Below are positions 1-7,717 of a DNA stretch of 13,523 nucleotides, in pieces. The position numbers and the translations under genes were made by a program. The stretch comes from Sulfurospirillum sp. UBA6790 (GTDB lineage: Bacteria > Campylobacterota > Campylobacteria > Campylobacterales > Sulfurospirillaceae). The notes under the pieces were generated by a model that was given only the letters and a program-made list of their open reading frames with translations, had not been told where the DNA came from and made no database searches. Within the stretch, counting starts at the first letter, position 1. Each line of letters opens with the position of its first letter. The stretch spans positions 1 through 13,523 of the forward strand of contig DKFS01000054.1 of the NCBI GenBank assembly GCA_002452855.1, given 5' to 3'.

Positions 1-1859
1 TTCCAAAACTCATTTTTTTAACACCGCTTGTGACAATTATTTTACTTACGTTGTTTATTCTCTCGTTTTTTATCTCCATGGAGCGTGCCAATCTGAATGT
101 GGAAAGTAACGCGTTAGAACAAAAATTCTTACAGCAACAAAAAGCTGTTTTAGTCAATGAAATTCAAAAAGTCTTCAATTATTTTGAATACCATTTAGAG
201 ATGATGTACCGTAATATAGATTTAGAACTGAAAGAACGTGTGGATGATGTGCATCAAATGGGCATTAACATTTATGCTAAAAACAGCGATAAGTCTTTGC
301 AAGCCCTTCGACAAGATTTGTTACTCACCCTCTCTTCGTTACATGTCAGCGGACATAGAGGGTACTATTTTGTGATGAATGCCAAAGGCGACATCATTTT
401 CCCTATTGAAGAGTTGGGAGACCGGATTGGTTTAGAGAGTGCGGTCAAGGAAGCCATTCGTAATGGTGGGTATGCAACCAGTGAAGTGGGGCGCCCAAGA
501 CGTGTGTATGTCAAAGCACTTACGCCTTATGGATGGAATATAGGAGCGGCTGAATATTTGGATTTGGCAACATCAAGGCTGAAAGATGAGATGATAGCTT
601 GGACACAGTCTTTACGTTATGAGGAAGGTGGTTATGTGTGGATACACAATACCTCTCATACCCTTTTAGCGCACCCCTTTAGAGAAGAGAGTGTTGGAAA
701 AGACGATACCTTTTTGCAAGATCAAACGGGAAATTACATCATTCAAACTTTTGTGCAAAAAGCCATCCAAAGTAAAGACGATGCTGGGGCGTTTGTTGAG
801 TACTATTGGCGAAAACCAGAAAGCAACGAACCGTTTAAAAAACTCTCCTATGTTGCACTGTTTAAACCGTGGCATTGGGTCGTAGGTACTGGTGTGTACC
901 GAGATGATGTGCAAAAAGAGATAGGGCTTAAAAAAGAGGAGATGAAAGCCAAGATGGACCGCTACATTTTCGGTGTTGTGGTGATTGCGCTTTTTTCCAT
1001 GGTTGTTGTCGGTTTACTCTCTTTTTTAATGACACAAAAAATTAATGCGGCGCTGCAAAATTATAGAGAGCGTGTCCGCCACAAAACAGAAGCGCTCAAA
1101 GAGTTTAATGCCTCTTTACGTTCAAAAATCAATAAGGCATTAGAGGAATCCAAACAGAAAGATATGGCACTCTTGCAACAGTCGCGTTTAGCACAAATGG
1201 GTGAAATGCTTAGTATCATAGCGCACCAATGGCGACAGCCGCTCAGTGAAGTTTCGGGAATTTTTATGGAGTTAGAAACAGCCGCAAAGTTTGGCAAAGC
1301 AGATGCCGCATTCATTCAGGAAAGTTCCAAAGAAGCCGATAAGCTTTTAACGTATATGTCGCGTACCATTGATGATTTTAGGCACTTCTTTAAACCTTCC
1401 AAAGCCAAGAAATATTTTTATGTGGAACAAGCATGCGAAGAGGCGTTTAGTTTGGCATCAGCGGTTCTTAAAAACTCACATATCCTTTTACATGTAAACA
1501 CGCTTGCATCCCCGAAAATTGAGGGCTATCCCAATGAATACGCGCAAGTCATCCTCAATCTGATTATCAACGCAAAGGATGCTTTGTTGGAACGTAAAAT
1601 CGAATCACCGCAGATTTGGGTAGAAATAGCGCAAAGTGATGAAGGAAAATCATTTGTCTGCATTAGCGATAATGCCGGTGGCATTAAGGAAGCGCATCTT
1701 AACATGGTCTTTGAGCCTTATTTCTCAACAAAAAAATCTTCTAAAGGGAGCGGTTTGGGATTGTATATGGCAAAAATGATTATTGAACAAAACATGGGTG
1801 GAAAAATTGATGTTCACAACAGTGCTTTGGGTGCTAAATTTTGTATTGAGGTTGGATAA
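1..1859 (+). CDS. Cache-domain sensor histidine kinase (5' partial)
   Basis: Membrane sensor kinase, presumably phosphorylating the response regulator that follows. The reading frame is open to the left edge (first whole codon at base 3), and the visible residues before the GTG at base 30 (PKLIFLTPL) extend the first membrane helix, so the true start lies outside the window. Numbering from that GTG: a periplasmic region at about 20-310 holds two Cache-like units (GYYFVMNAKGDIIFP near 111; GYVWIHNTSHTLLAHP near 201, ending in WVVGTGVY near 283). A second membrane helix spans about 313-335, then a coiled coil at 340-385. The H-box is AHQWRQPL with H399 (bases 1224-1226) as phospho-acceptor. ATPase boxes follow: N514 (NAKDAL), DNAGG 547-551, FEPYF 561-565 and GSGLGL 573-578. 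All kinase motifs look intact. The stop codon overlaps the regulator start (TAATG). A small-molecule ligand, perhaps 5-oxoproline given the neighbours, is inference. Confidence 0.93.
   Translation, partial: PKLIFLTPLVTIILLTLFILSFFISMERANLNVESNALEQKFLQQQKAVLVNEIQKVFNYFEYHLEMMYRNIDLELKERVDDVHQMGINIYAKNSDKSLQALRQDLLLTLSSLHVSGHRGYYFVMNAKGDIIFPIEELGDRIGLESAVKEAIRNGGYATSEVGRPRRVYVKALTPYGWNIGAAEYLDLATSRLKDEMIAWTQSLRYEEGGYVWIHNTSHTLLAHPFREESVGKDDTFLQDQTGNYIIQTFVQKAIQSKDDAGAFVEYYWRKPESNEPFKKLSYVALFKPWHWVVGTGVYRDDVQKEIGLKKEEMKAKMDRYIFGVVVIALFSMVVVGLLSFLMTQKINAALQNYRERVRHKTEALKEFNASLRSKINKALEESKQKDMALLQQSRLAQMGEMLSIIAHQWRQPLSEVSGIFMELETAAKFGKADAAFIQESSKEADKLLTYMSRTIDDFRHFFKPSKAKKYFYVEQACEEAFSLASAVLKNSHILLHVNTLASPKIEGYPNEYAQVILNLIINAKDALLERKIESPQIWVEIAQSDEGKSFVCISDNAGGIKEAHLNMVFEPYFSTKKSSKGSGLGLYMAKMIIEQNMGGKIDVHNSALGAKFCIEVG
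1487..1498. repeat. TTTACATGTAAA palindrome, copy 1
   Basis: A perfect 12-bp palindrome within the kinase gene, encoding part of LHVN. It is the first of four exact copies in the window. All four lie in coding sequence and in the same frame (TTA CAT GTA AA). Confidence 0.6.
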
Positions 1860-2536
1860 TGGAAGCTAAACTTGCCGCGCTTAAGGAACTGAGTATCTTA
1901 TGTGTGGAAGATGAAGAGGGTATTCGTGCGCGCATCGTAAAAACGCTTGGTTATTATTTTAAAACAGTGTATGAGGCGAGTACAGGGGATGAAGGATTTG
2001 AACAGTATCAGCAGCGTCATCCTGATATTATCCTCAGCGATATTCAAATGAGCGGTATGAATGGCGTCGAACTCGCTCAAAAGATACGAAAAGAGGATAA
2101 ACATACCCCTTTAGTGATGCTCACCGCCTACAATAAAGAAGAGTATTTGATGGAGCTGATTAACCTCAAAATTGACCACTTTATTCTCAAACCTGCCAAT
2201 GCTGAGCGTTTGCTAGAAGGCATCGTGAATGCCTTGGATGGCAAGCTTTTGGGACGCATTAAACTAGCCAATGCACTTTTCTTCTCACCGCATGAACGAA
2301 AGCTCTATTGTGAAGGGCAGGAAATTTTACTCAATAAGCGAGAAAAAGCTTTTTTGCTCTTGTTATTGCAAAACGGACGTAAAATGACAACGTACGGTCA
2401 AATTGAAGATGTCATTTGGGATGGTAAAGTGATGAGCAGTGAAGCCCTTAAGACATTCATCAAAGAATTGCGTAAAAAAGTAACAATAGAATTTTTAGAG
2501 AATATCCCACAAGAAGGGTATCGGCTTATTTTTTAA
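1859..2536 (+). CDS. OmpR-family two-component response regulator
   Basis: DNA-binding response regulator of 225 residues, a normal length for the OmpR/PhoB class. The receiver domain (about 10-125) has the acidic pair E17/D18, the phospho-acceptor D61 (ILSDIQMSGMNG), T89 in MLTAY and K111 in ILKPA. The C-terminal part (about 133-225) is a winged-helix Trans_reg_C domain with LLNKREKAFLLLLL, the recognition-helix region SSEALKTFIKELRKKV and the final wing residues QEGYRLIF. Its ATG shares one base with the kinase stop codon, so the pair is very likely translationally coupled. It sits directly upstream of the TRAP transporter operon, whose promoter region carries a tandem 11-bp direct repeat, the kind of site OmpR/PhoB proteins bind. 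Control of dctPQM-pxpABC is therefore the favoured role, by inference from position. Confidence 0.93.
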   Translation: MEAKLAALKELSILCVEDEEGIRARIVKTLGYYFKTVYEASTGDEGFEQYQQRHPDIILSDIQMSGMNGVELAQKIRKEDKHTPLVMLTAYNKEEYLMELINLKIDHFILKPANAERLLEGIVNALDGKLLGRIKLANALFFSPHERKLYCEGQEILLNKREKAFLLLLLQNGRKMTTYGQIEDVIWDGKVMSSEALKTFIKELRKKVTIEFLENIPQEGYRLIF

Positions 2537-2550
2537 TCAACTTACGGTTG

Positions 2551-2573
2551 TTTTCCCCACTTTTTCCCCACTT
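2551..2573 (+). promoter_or_regulatory. Tandem 11-bp direct repeat, candidate regulator operator
   Basis: The unit TTTTCCCCACT occurs twice back to back (2551-2561 and 2562-2572) with no mismatch, and a further T at 2573 continues the period. An 11-bp period puts both copies on the same DNA face, as in sites for head-to-tail OmpR/PhoB dimers. The second copy runs into the possible -35 TTGAGC, so bound protein could touch RNA polymerase. Binding by the regulator encoded just upstream is inferred. Confidence 0.6.
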
Positions 2574-2598
2574 GAGCTTGTTAAGATAGCTTCATAAT
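2572..2598 (+). promoter_or_regulatory. Probable promoter of the TRAP/5-oxoprolinase operon
   Basis: TTGAGC at 2572-2577 and CATAAT at 2593-2598 form a weak sigma-70-type promoter with a short 15-base spacer, as expected of an activator-dependent promoter. Transcription would begin near 2604-2606, leaving a leader of about a dozen bases with a strong ribosome binding site (AAGGAGAGG). An alternative -10, TAAGAT at 2582-2587, cannot be excluded. Confidence 0.4.
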
Positions 2599-2617
2599 TT
2601 TTTTAAAGGAGAGGAAG

Positions 2618-3577
2618 ATGTTACGAAAATTGGTTGTGCTTGCATGTGCTACTGGTGCACTTTTTGCTGCAAACATCAAGATGGATCTAAATGCGATGTA
2701 TGGGGCAAATAACTTCCATACAAAAGGTGCAGAACAGTTTGCTGCTTTGGTCGATGAATACACCAAAGGAAGTGTTAAAATCACTGTGCATGCAGGTGGC
2801 TCTTTGATTAAAGGTAGCCCTCTTCAAGCGGTGAAAGACGGTACGGTTGCGATGACGGATATGTTCATTCCTTTTACCGCAGGGGGAGGTAAAGTATTTG
2901 GTATTTCTGCGTTACCTTTCGTAGCAAACTCTTACGATGACGCATATAAGCTCTATCAAATTTCAAAACCAGCCTATGAAAAAGCAGCGGCTGCTTGGAA
3001 TCAAAAAATGCTCTATGCCGTCTCTTGGCCACCAAGTGGACTTTATACCAAAAAACCTATGAATTCAAAAGCGGATTTTGCGGACCTCAAAACCAGAACA
3101 TACGATAAAAACTCAGCAGATTTTATCACGATGGTTGGCGGAAGTTCCGTGGCGCTTCCTTGGGGTGAAGTCTATTCCGCGCTTAGTACGGGTATGGTGA
3201 ACTCTGTCGTCACCTCTTCTGCGTCAGGAAAAGATGGTAAATTTTGGGAAGTTTTGAGTGACTTTACCAAAATCAACTATGCGTATCCATTGCAAGCGGT
3301 AACCATTAACCTTGATTATTGGAAAAGCTTAGATAAAGCGCAACAAGATGCCCTTTTAAAAGCGGCGGCTAAAATTGAAGCGTCTCAATGGGATGCAAGC
3401 AAAAATGAGGACAAAGATGCCCTTAAACTCATCTCTGATAATGGCATTAAAATTGCCGATGAGAGTCCTGAGCTTAAAAAAGAGCTGGACATTGTTGCGA
3501 AAAAAATGCTCGATGCATACTTAAGTGATGCGGATGCGAGTATCAAAAAGATTTTTGCAGAGTATAAAAAACAATGA
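2618..3577 (+). CDS. dctP: TRAP transporter substrate-binding protein DctP
   Basis: Periplasmic solute receptor of a TRAP transporter, 319 residues, typical for the DctP family. A short signal peptide (positive residues R3/K4, a hydrophobic core, then GALFA) suggests cleavage after A17 or A18. The mature part has the family layout: ITVHAGGSLIKGSPLQAVKDGTVAM at 55-79, SALPFVANSYDDAY at 97-110, and the conserved arginine R160 in DLKTRTYD, which in this family usually binds the substrate carboxylate. The start is fixed by AAAGGAGAGGAAG directly before the ATG. The gene is followed without a gap by dctQ, dctM and the 5-oxoprolinase genes, so 5-oxoproline is the most likely ligand. TRAP receptors that bind pyroglutamate are known (Bordetella pertussis DctP6 and DctP7). 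Membership of the DctP family is certain; the ligand is inferred from linkage. Confidence 0.93.
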   Translation: MLRKLVVLACATGALFAANIKMDLNAMYGANNFHTKGAEQFAALVDEYTKGSVKITVHAGGSLIKGSPLQAVKDGTVAMTDMFIPFTAGGGKVFGISALPFVANSYDDAYKLYQISKPAYEKAAAAWNQKMLYAVSWPPSGLYTKKPMNSKADFADLKTRTYDKNSADFITMVGGSSVALPWGEVYSALSTGMVNSVVTSSASGKDGKFWEVLSDFTKINYAYPLQAVTINLDYWKSLDKAQQDALLKAAAKIEASQWDASKNEDKDALKLISDNGIKIADESPELKKELDIVAKKMLDAYLSDADASIKKIFAEYKKQ

Positions 3578-4062
3578 AAGAGCACTTTGTAACGCTCGCA
3601 CGAAAGCTCTCCTTAGGGGGAGCTTTTATTGCGTCTGGCTTATTAATTATTCTAGTTTTGCTTATTTTGCTTGAAATTGTGTTGCGCTATTTTTTCAACA
3701 CATCTACAATGCGTGCGGATGAATACAGTGGCTATTTGTATTTGGCATTGGTATGCTTTGGCTTTGGCTACACTTTTTTACGCGATGGGCATATTCGCAT
3801 CACCTTTTTAACTGCTAAAATCTCTTCCAAATCATCCTCTTTGGTGGACATTTTCGCTGGAGTTGTAACGCTGGCTCTTTTAGGATTTATTTTCTATCGA
3901 ACGATTCTTTTGGTATGGGATTCGTATCAAACAGGTGTTGTTTCAGAAGGTGTCTCTGCGACGCCACTTTTTATCCCTCAACTAGCGCTTCCAATAGGGG
4001 TATTACTTTTTATGGTCAGTGTGGTTGCATTTATTGTTCAAAGGATGTTTCATGATAAGTGA
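3574..4062 (+). CDS. dctQ: TRAP transporter small permease subunit DctQ
   Basis: Small membrane subunit of the TRAP transporter, 162 residues, which pairs with DctM. Four hydrophobic helices are visible at about 15-38, 53-70, 90-114 and 133-156. The family pattern is present: LEIVLRYFFN at 33-42, RADEYSGYLYLALVCFGFGY at 47-66, and DGHIRI at 71-76. The ATG overlaps the dctP stop (ATGA), and no good ribosome binding site precedes it, so translation probably depends on ribosomes finishing dctP. A strong hairpin covers codons 10-18. Together these suggest DctQ is made at a lower level than DctP, as transporter stoichiometry would require. Confidence 0.92.
   Translation: MKEHFVTLARKLSLGGAFIASGLLIILVLLILLEIVLRYFFNTSTMRADEYSGYLYLALVCFGFGYTFLRDGHIRITFLTAKISSKSSSLVDIFAGVVTLALLGFIFYRTILLVWDSYQTGVVSEGVSATPLFIPQLALPIGVLLFMVSVVAFIVQRMFHDK
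3603..3626 (+). promoter_or_regulatory. Intra-operon hairpin at the dctP/dctQ junction
   Basis: AAAGCTCTCC (3603-3612) pairs with GGGGAGCTTT (3617-3626) through ten base pairs, one of them U-G, around the tetraloop TTAG. The stem begins 25 bases after the dctP stop codon, inside dctQ, and is followed by TATT. This position suits a partial terminator or a 3' stabiliser that leaves more dctP than dctQM mRNA. The short T-run makes full termination unlikely. Confidence 0.5.
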
Positions 4063-5386
4063 TCCACTCATTTTAGCGGTTATTTTAATTGCCGTTATGT
4101 TTGTCTTTTTGCTCTCTTCCATTTGGATTGGCGCATCACTTTTTTTAACGGGCATTTTTGGTATGTTGATTTACGATCATCATTTACCGCCTGCGATTAG
4201 CATTGTGACTAAGATAGGCAATCTTCTTTCAAGTTCCGTGTATGATTCACTCAATTCATGGTCATTAGCGGCACTACCTATGTTTATTTTAATGGGTGAG
4301 ATTTTGCATTACTCTTCTATTTCAAATAAACTTTTTAACGGATTGGTTCCTTGGCTGAGTCGTGTGCCTGGACGATTATTGCATATTAACGTGGCGGCAT
4401 GTTCCTTGTTTGCGGCAGTCTCTGGTTCATCAGCCGCGACCACAGCCACGGTGGGAAAAATCACGCTTGAAGAGTTGCAAAGTAGAGGATACAGCAAATC
4501 TTTAGCCATTGGTTCACTCGCAGGAAGCGGCACACTGGGCTTTTTAATTCCCCCTAGTTTGATTATGATTATTTATGGAGTGTTAGCGGATGTTTCCATT
4601 GGTCGGTTGTTTATCTCTGGCATTATCCCAGGACTTATGTTAGCAACAGCGTACTCTTTTTATATCATGCTCGTAGCAACACTCAATAAACGAGTGGTGC
4701 CAAGTCATAAAGAGCAGTTTACATGGTCTCAGCGTATGGAATCTCTTAAAGAGTTGGTACCGGTCTTGTTATTAATTACGATTGTTATCGGTAGCATTTA
4801 CAGTGGTATCGCCACGCCTACGGAAGCGGCATCTTTGGGTGTTATTTTTTCAATTATGTTGGCACTCTATTTTAAAAGTTTTGATTTTCATATTTTCAAA
4901 ACATCACTATTAAATACGATTAAAACAACGGTCATGATTAGTTTTATTATCGCAGGAGCGGGCTTTTTATCGCAAGTCGTTGGATTTTTAGGGATTGCAA
5001 GAGCGCTTAGTGAGTTTATCGCTTCTTTAGGGCTTACGCCGATGATGCTCATCATTGTTGTTTCCATTATGTATATTATTTTAGGCATGATGTTAGATGG
5101 TATCTCTATGGTCGTAATGACACTGCCGATTGTTCTTCCCATTATCACCGCGGCGGGTTTTGATGCTTTGTGGTTTGGAATTTTCCTTGTATTTATGGTA
5201 GAAATGTCGCAAATTACACCACCTGTTGGGTTTTCGTTATTTGTCATCCAAAGTATCTCAAAAGAGAGTATTGGGTACATTATTAAAGCAACATTTCCGT
5301 TTTTTATTATCATGATTTTAATTACGGCTATGGTAACATTGTTCCCAGAAATTGTATTTTACCTCCCCAATAGGATGATAGGATGA
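4052..5386 (+). CDS. dctM: TRAP transporter large permease subunit DctM
   Basis: Large membrane subunit of the TRAP transporter, forming the transport channel driven by an ion (usually Na+) gradient. The ATG at 4052 is chosen because AAGGA at 4041-4045 lies six bases before it. The resulting 444 residues are close to the usual 425-440, and the protein then begins directly with a hydrophobic helix (MISDPLILAVILIAVMFVF). A GTG at 4019 in the same frame would add eleven residues but has no ribosome binding site. Typical motifs are SGSSAATTATVG at 124-135 and GTLGFLIPPS at 160-169, repeated in inverted-topology fashion by LGMMLDGISMVVMTLPIVLP in the second half. About a dozen hydrophobic segments are visible. 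It overlaps dctQ by 11 bases and pxpA by four. Confidence 0.92.
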   Translation: MISDPLILAVILIAVMFVFLLSSIWIGASLFLTGIFGMLIYDHHLPPAISIVTKIGNLLSSSVYDSLNSWSLAALPMFILMGEILHYSSISNKLFNGLVPWLSRVPGRLLHINVAACSLFAAVSGSSAATTATVGKITLEELQSRGYSKSLAIGSLAGSGTLGFLIPPSLIMIIYGVLADVSIGRLFISGIIPGLMLATAYSFYIMLVATLNKRVVPSHKEQFTWSQRMESLKELVPVLLLITIVIGSIYSGIATPTEAASLGVIFSIMLALYFKSFDFHIFKTSLLNTIKTTVMISFIIAGAGFLSQVVGFLGIARALSEFIASLGLTPMMLIIVVSIMYIILGMMLDGISMVVMTLPIVLPIITAAGFDALWFGIFLVFMVEMSQITPPVGFSLFVIQSISKESIGYIIKATFPFFIIMILITAMVTLFPEIVFYLPNRMIG

Positions 5387-6114
5387 GTATAAAATTAAAT
5401 TGTGATGCTGGTGAGAGCTTTGGTTCATGGAAAATGGGTCTGGATGAAGCCGTACTCCCTTATGTCGATATGGCAAATTTTGCGTGCGGATTTCATGCCG
5501 GCGATCCTTTGATTATGGATGCGTCGATTAAACTTGCCCTCAAACACGGCGTAAGTATTGGTGCGCACCCTGCGTATCCTGATTTGGTAGGATTTGGCAG
5601 ACGCAGTATCGCTTGTTCTTTGGCTGAAGTGGAAACGATGGTGATTTACCAAGTGGGCGCTTTAATGGGATTTGTCAAAGCCAATAACGCGAAGATGGAT
5701 TATGTGAAGCCCCATGGCGGTTTGTACAACGATATGATGAAAGATGTGCGCATCTTTAAAGCAGTTGCTACTGCCGTCCATAAAGTAGATAGTTCTCTAA
5801 AATTGATGGTGCTTTCAATGATGGATTTGAGTGCACATGAAGCCGTTGCTAAAGAGATTGGTATTGAACTTTTATATGAAGTGTTTGCGGATCGTGCTTA
5901 TGATGACCAAGGATTTTTAGTTCCTAGAACACAAAGTGGCTCGGTACTGCATGATGTTAATGCTGTTTTGGCGCGATTAAATTTATTGAAAACAGAAGGG
6001 CTTTTAGAGACGATTTCTGGTAAGAAAATTGCACTCAAAGCCGATACATTGTGTGTCCATGGCGACAATGCGGAAGCTGTTGCGTTAGTAGAAATGCTTA
6101 GGAAAAGTATGTGA
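5383..6114 (+). CDS. pxpA: 5-oxoprolinase subunit A (LamB/YcsF family)
   Basis: Cytoplasmic subunit of the three-part ATP-dependent 5-oxoprolinase, which opens 5-oxoproline to glutamate. At 243 residues it has the family's usual length. The LamB/YcsF signatures are all present: LNCDAGESFG at 5-14, ANFACGFHAGDPLIM at 31-45, GAHPAYPDLVGFGRR at 60-74, VKPHGGLYN at 108-116, EVFADRAYDDQGFLVPR at 166-182 and TLCVHGDN at 222-229. The ATG overlaps the dctM stop (ATGA), with AGGA at 5372-5375 as ribosome binding site. Here pxpA is the first of the three genes, whereas in E. coli the homologue ybgL follows ybgJK. No truncation or odd residues were seen. Confidence 0.95.
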   Translation: MSIKLNCDAGESFGSWKMGLDEAVLPYVDMANFACGFHAGDPLIMDASIKLALKHGVSIGAHPAYPDLVGFGRRSIACSLAEVETMVIYQVGALMGFVKANNAKMDYVKPHGGLYNDMMKDVRIFKAVATAVHKVDSSLKLMVLSMMDLSAHEAVAKEIGIELLYEVFADRAYDDQGFLVPRTQSGSVLHDVNAVLARLNLLKTEGLLETISGKKIALKADTLCVHGDNAEAVALVEMLRKSM

Positions 6115-6794
6115 GTAGAGTCTATAAAATTGCTTCTGAATCCTCAGTCATCCTCTATTTTGGTGAGAGCATTGACCCGTTAATCTCAAAAGAGGTTCAA
6201 CGTGCGTATAAGGCTTTAAAAAATAGTTACAATAAAGCGTTCTTTGAAATTATTCCTTCGTATGCGTCCTTGATGGTCAGTTATGATGTGATGCAGTATG
6301 ATTTTGATGCAGTGTGCGAAAAAATAGAGTCCATTTTGAAAAACGCTCCTGAAATCGATACGAAAGAGCAAAAAATTGTAACGATTCCTGCGTATTATGG
6401 TGTCGATGTTGGGCTTGACTTGGAGTTGTTGGCTGAAGAAAAAAACCTCAGTATTGATGCCATTATAGATTTACATGTAAAAGAGTTGTACTCGGTCTAT
6501 GCCATCGGTTTTGCGCCAGGGTTTGCTTATTTAGGGCAGATTGATGAAGCGTTAGCCACTTCTCGTTTAGCGAGTCCTCGAAAAGCCGTCCCTAAAGGCA
6601 GTGTTTCTATTGCAGATCGTCAAACAGCAGTGTATCCAACGAAAAGTCCTGGCGGTTGGAAAATTTTAGGGCGAACGCCTACGGTAATGTTTGATGCCAG
6701 TTATCACGGACTTTCTTTAGTGCATGTGGGTGATTTGGTACGCTTTGAGCCCATTAGTCAAAGTGAATTTTTAAAACTAGGAGGCGAGCTATGA
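6111..6794 (+). CDS. pxpB: 5-oxoprolinase subunit B (KipI family)
   Basis: Second subunit of the 5-oxoprolinase, acting with PxpA and PxpC. It belongs to the family of Bacillus KipI, the sporulation kinase inhibitor, and older databases call such proteins allophanate hydrolase subunit 1. The C-terminal cyclophilin-like half carries GFAPGFAYLG at 133-142, PRKAVPKGSVSIADRQTAVYP around 156-176, and SPGGWKILGRTP at 179-190. The GTG at 6111 is the start: it overlaps the pxpA stop (GTGA), and AGGA at 6100-6103 lies seven bases upstream. The 227-residue length is normal. The pxpABC arrangement favours 5-oxoprolinase over an urea-amidolyase function, because no biotin-carboxylase-type partner is present. 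Confidence 0.94.
   Translation: MSRVYKIASESSVILYFGESIDPLISKEVQRAYKALKNSYNKAFFEIIPSYASLMVSYDVMQYDFDAVCEKIESILKNAPEIDTKEQKIVTIPAYYGVDVGLDLELLAEEKNLSIDAIIDLHVKELYSVYAIGFAPGFAYLGQIDEALATSRLASPRKAVPKGSVSIADRQTAVYPTKSPGGWKILGRTPTVMFDASYHGLSLVHVGDLVRFEPISQSEFLKLGGEL
6470..6481. repeat. TTTACATGTAAA palindrome, copy 2
   Basis: Exact copy within pxpB, read as DLHVK, in a region of the protein that is not a family signature motif. Confidence 0.6.
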
Positions 6795-7717
6795 GTTATG
6801 GCTTCCTCGTAGAAAATCCAGGAGTACAATGCTCCATTCAAGACGCAGGCAGAAGAGGAATCAGCGATATTGGTTTAACGCAAAGTGGCGCGATGGATGA
6901 AGTTGCTTTTGGGTATGCAAATTTACTCGTAGGCAATTCTTTTAATAGCGCTACGATAGAAATAGCGCTTGGCGGTGCTTCATTTCGCGCCCTTAGTGAA
7001 ATGTGTATCGCTATTTGCGGTGCCAATATGCAACCGACGTGTAATGGGCATCAAATAGGCTTATGGCAAACGCATCAATTAAGAAGAGGCGATGTTCTTG
7101 CTTTTGGATTTGCCAATGAGGGGCAGTTTGCTTACATTGCCATTGGCGGTGGATTTAAAACGCCTTATGCGTATGAGAGTTTTTCAACATCTCTAAAAGA
7201 GGGGTTAGGGGGAATTGAAGGCAGAAAGCTTGTCAAAGGCGATGTGATTGCTAGCTCCATAAATGCTCGCTGTCCGATTGATAAACGAAAATTAGAACGT
7301 CGATTTATACCGCGCTATCCTGAAACGATTACGTTGCGATTAGTCAAAGGGTATCAAGAAAGCCTGTTTGATGCAAATGCTCAAGAGACTTTTTTCAATA
7401 CAACGTATACGTTTAAGGGAGAGGGAGACCGCATGGGGTATCGCTTAAGCGGTGAAAAAGTCATCCCCAATGCGACGGGAATTTTATCAGAACCTATCTG
7501 CTATGGAGCGGTGCAAGTCCCGAGTCATGGAGAGCCTATTGTTCTTTTAAAAGAGCGACAAACCATAGGAGGGTATCCTAAAATCGGCTCTGTCATTGGT
7601 GTCGATTGTTTTAAATTAGCGCAACTTAAAGCGGGTGGAACAATTCGTTTTAAAGCGGTTAGCATGGAAGAGGCAAGGGCAGAAACCCTTGCCTTTCACT
7701 CTTTTTTCAGGTTCTAA
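6791..7717 (+). CDS. pxpC: 5-oxoprolinase subunit C (KipA family)
   Basis: Third subunit of the 5-oxoprolinase, homologous to KipA and the biotin-dependent carboxyltransferase-like domain (older name allophanate hydrolase subunit 2). Family motifs are [12 protein letters not shown] at 17-28, SGAMD at 32-36, DRMGYRL at 213-219, [12 protein letters not shown] at 242-253 and [13 protein letters not shown] at 257-269. At 308 residues it is at the short end of the family. The start is secure: AGGAGG at 6779-6784, six bases before an ATG that overlaps the pxpB stop (ATGA). It is the last gene of the operon, and its final 11 bases overlap the convergent chemoreceptor gene. A perfect 9-bp hairpin lies within its last codons. 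Confidence 0.94.
   Translation: MSYGFLVENPGVQCSIQDAGRRGISDIGLTQSGAMDEVAFGYANLLVGNSFNSATIEIALGGASFRALSEMCIAICGANMQPTCNGHQIGLWQTHQLRRGDVLAFGFANEGQFAYIAIGGGFKTPYAYESFSTSLKEGLGGIEGRKLVKGDVIASSINARCPIDKRKLERRFIPRYPETITLRLVKGYQESLFDANAQETFFNTTYTFKGEGDRMGYRLSGEKVIPNATGILSEPICYGAVQVPSHGEPIVLLKERQTIGGYPKIGSVIGVDCFKLAQLKAGGTIRFKAVSMEEARAETLAFHSFFRF
7671..7707 (+). terminator. Likely terminator embedded in the pxpC 3' end
   Basis: AGGCAAGGG (7671-7679) and CCCTTGCCT (7686-7694) form a perfect 9-bp stem with the loop CAGAAA. TTTCACTC and then six T residues (7702-7707) follow. It would end the + strand operon while still inside pxpC, whose stop is at 7715-7717. The T-run is interrupted, so efficiency is uncertain. 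On the - strand the stem is followed by CTTCCATG, so it is a poor terminator in that direction. Confidence 0.5.

Noticed and set aside
30..32. GTG at base 30 as the real start of the histidine kinase
   Set aside because: The frame is open to the left edge, and the residues before the GTG continue the first membrane helix, so the gene is cut by the window.
4019..4051. GTG at 4019 as an earlier dctM start
   Set aside because: It has no ribosome binding site, and it would lengthen the overlap with dctQ. The ATG at 4052 has AAGGA six bases upstream.
4888..5313. Long antisense reading frame within dctM (141 codons)
   Set aside because: It is the mirror of a hydrophobic, codon-biased gene, and lacks family features of its own.
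6111..7717. Allophanate hydrolase / urea amidolyase or sporulation-control function for the KipI/KipA homologues
   Set aside because: No urea carboxylase or sporulation genes are present. The pxpA-pxpB-pxpC set next to an organic-acid transporter fits 5-oxoprolinase.
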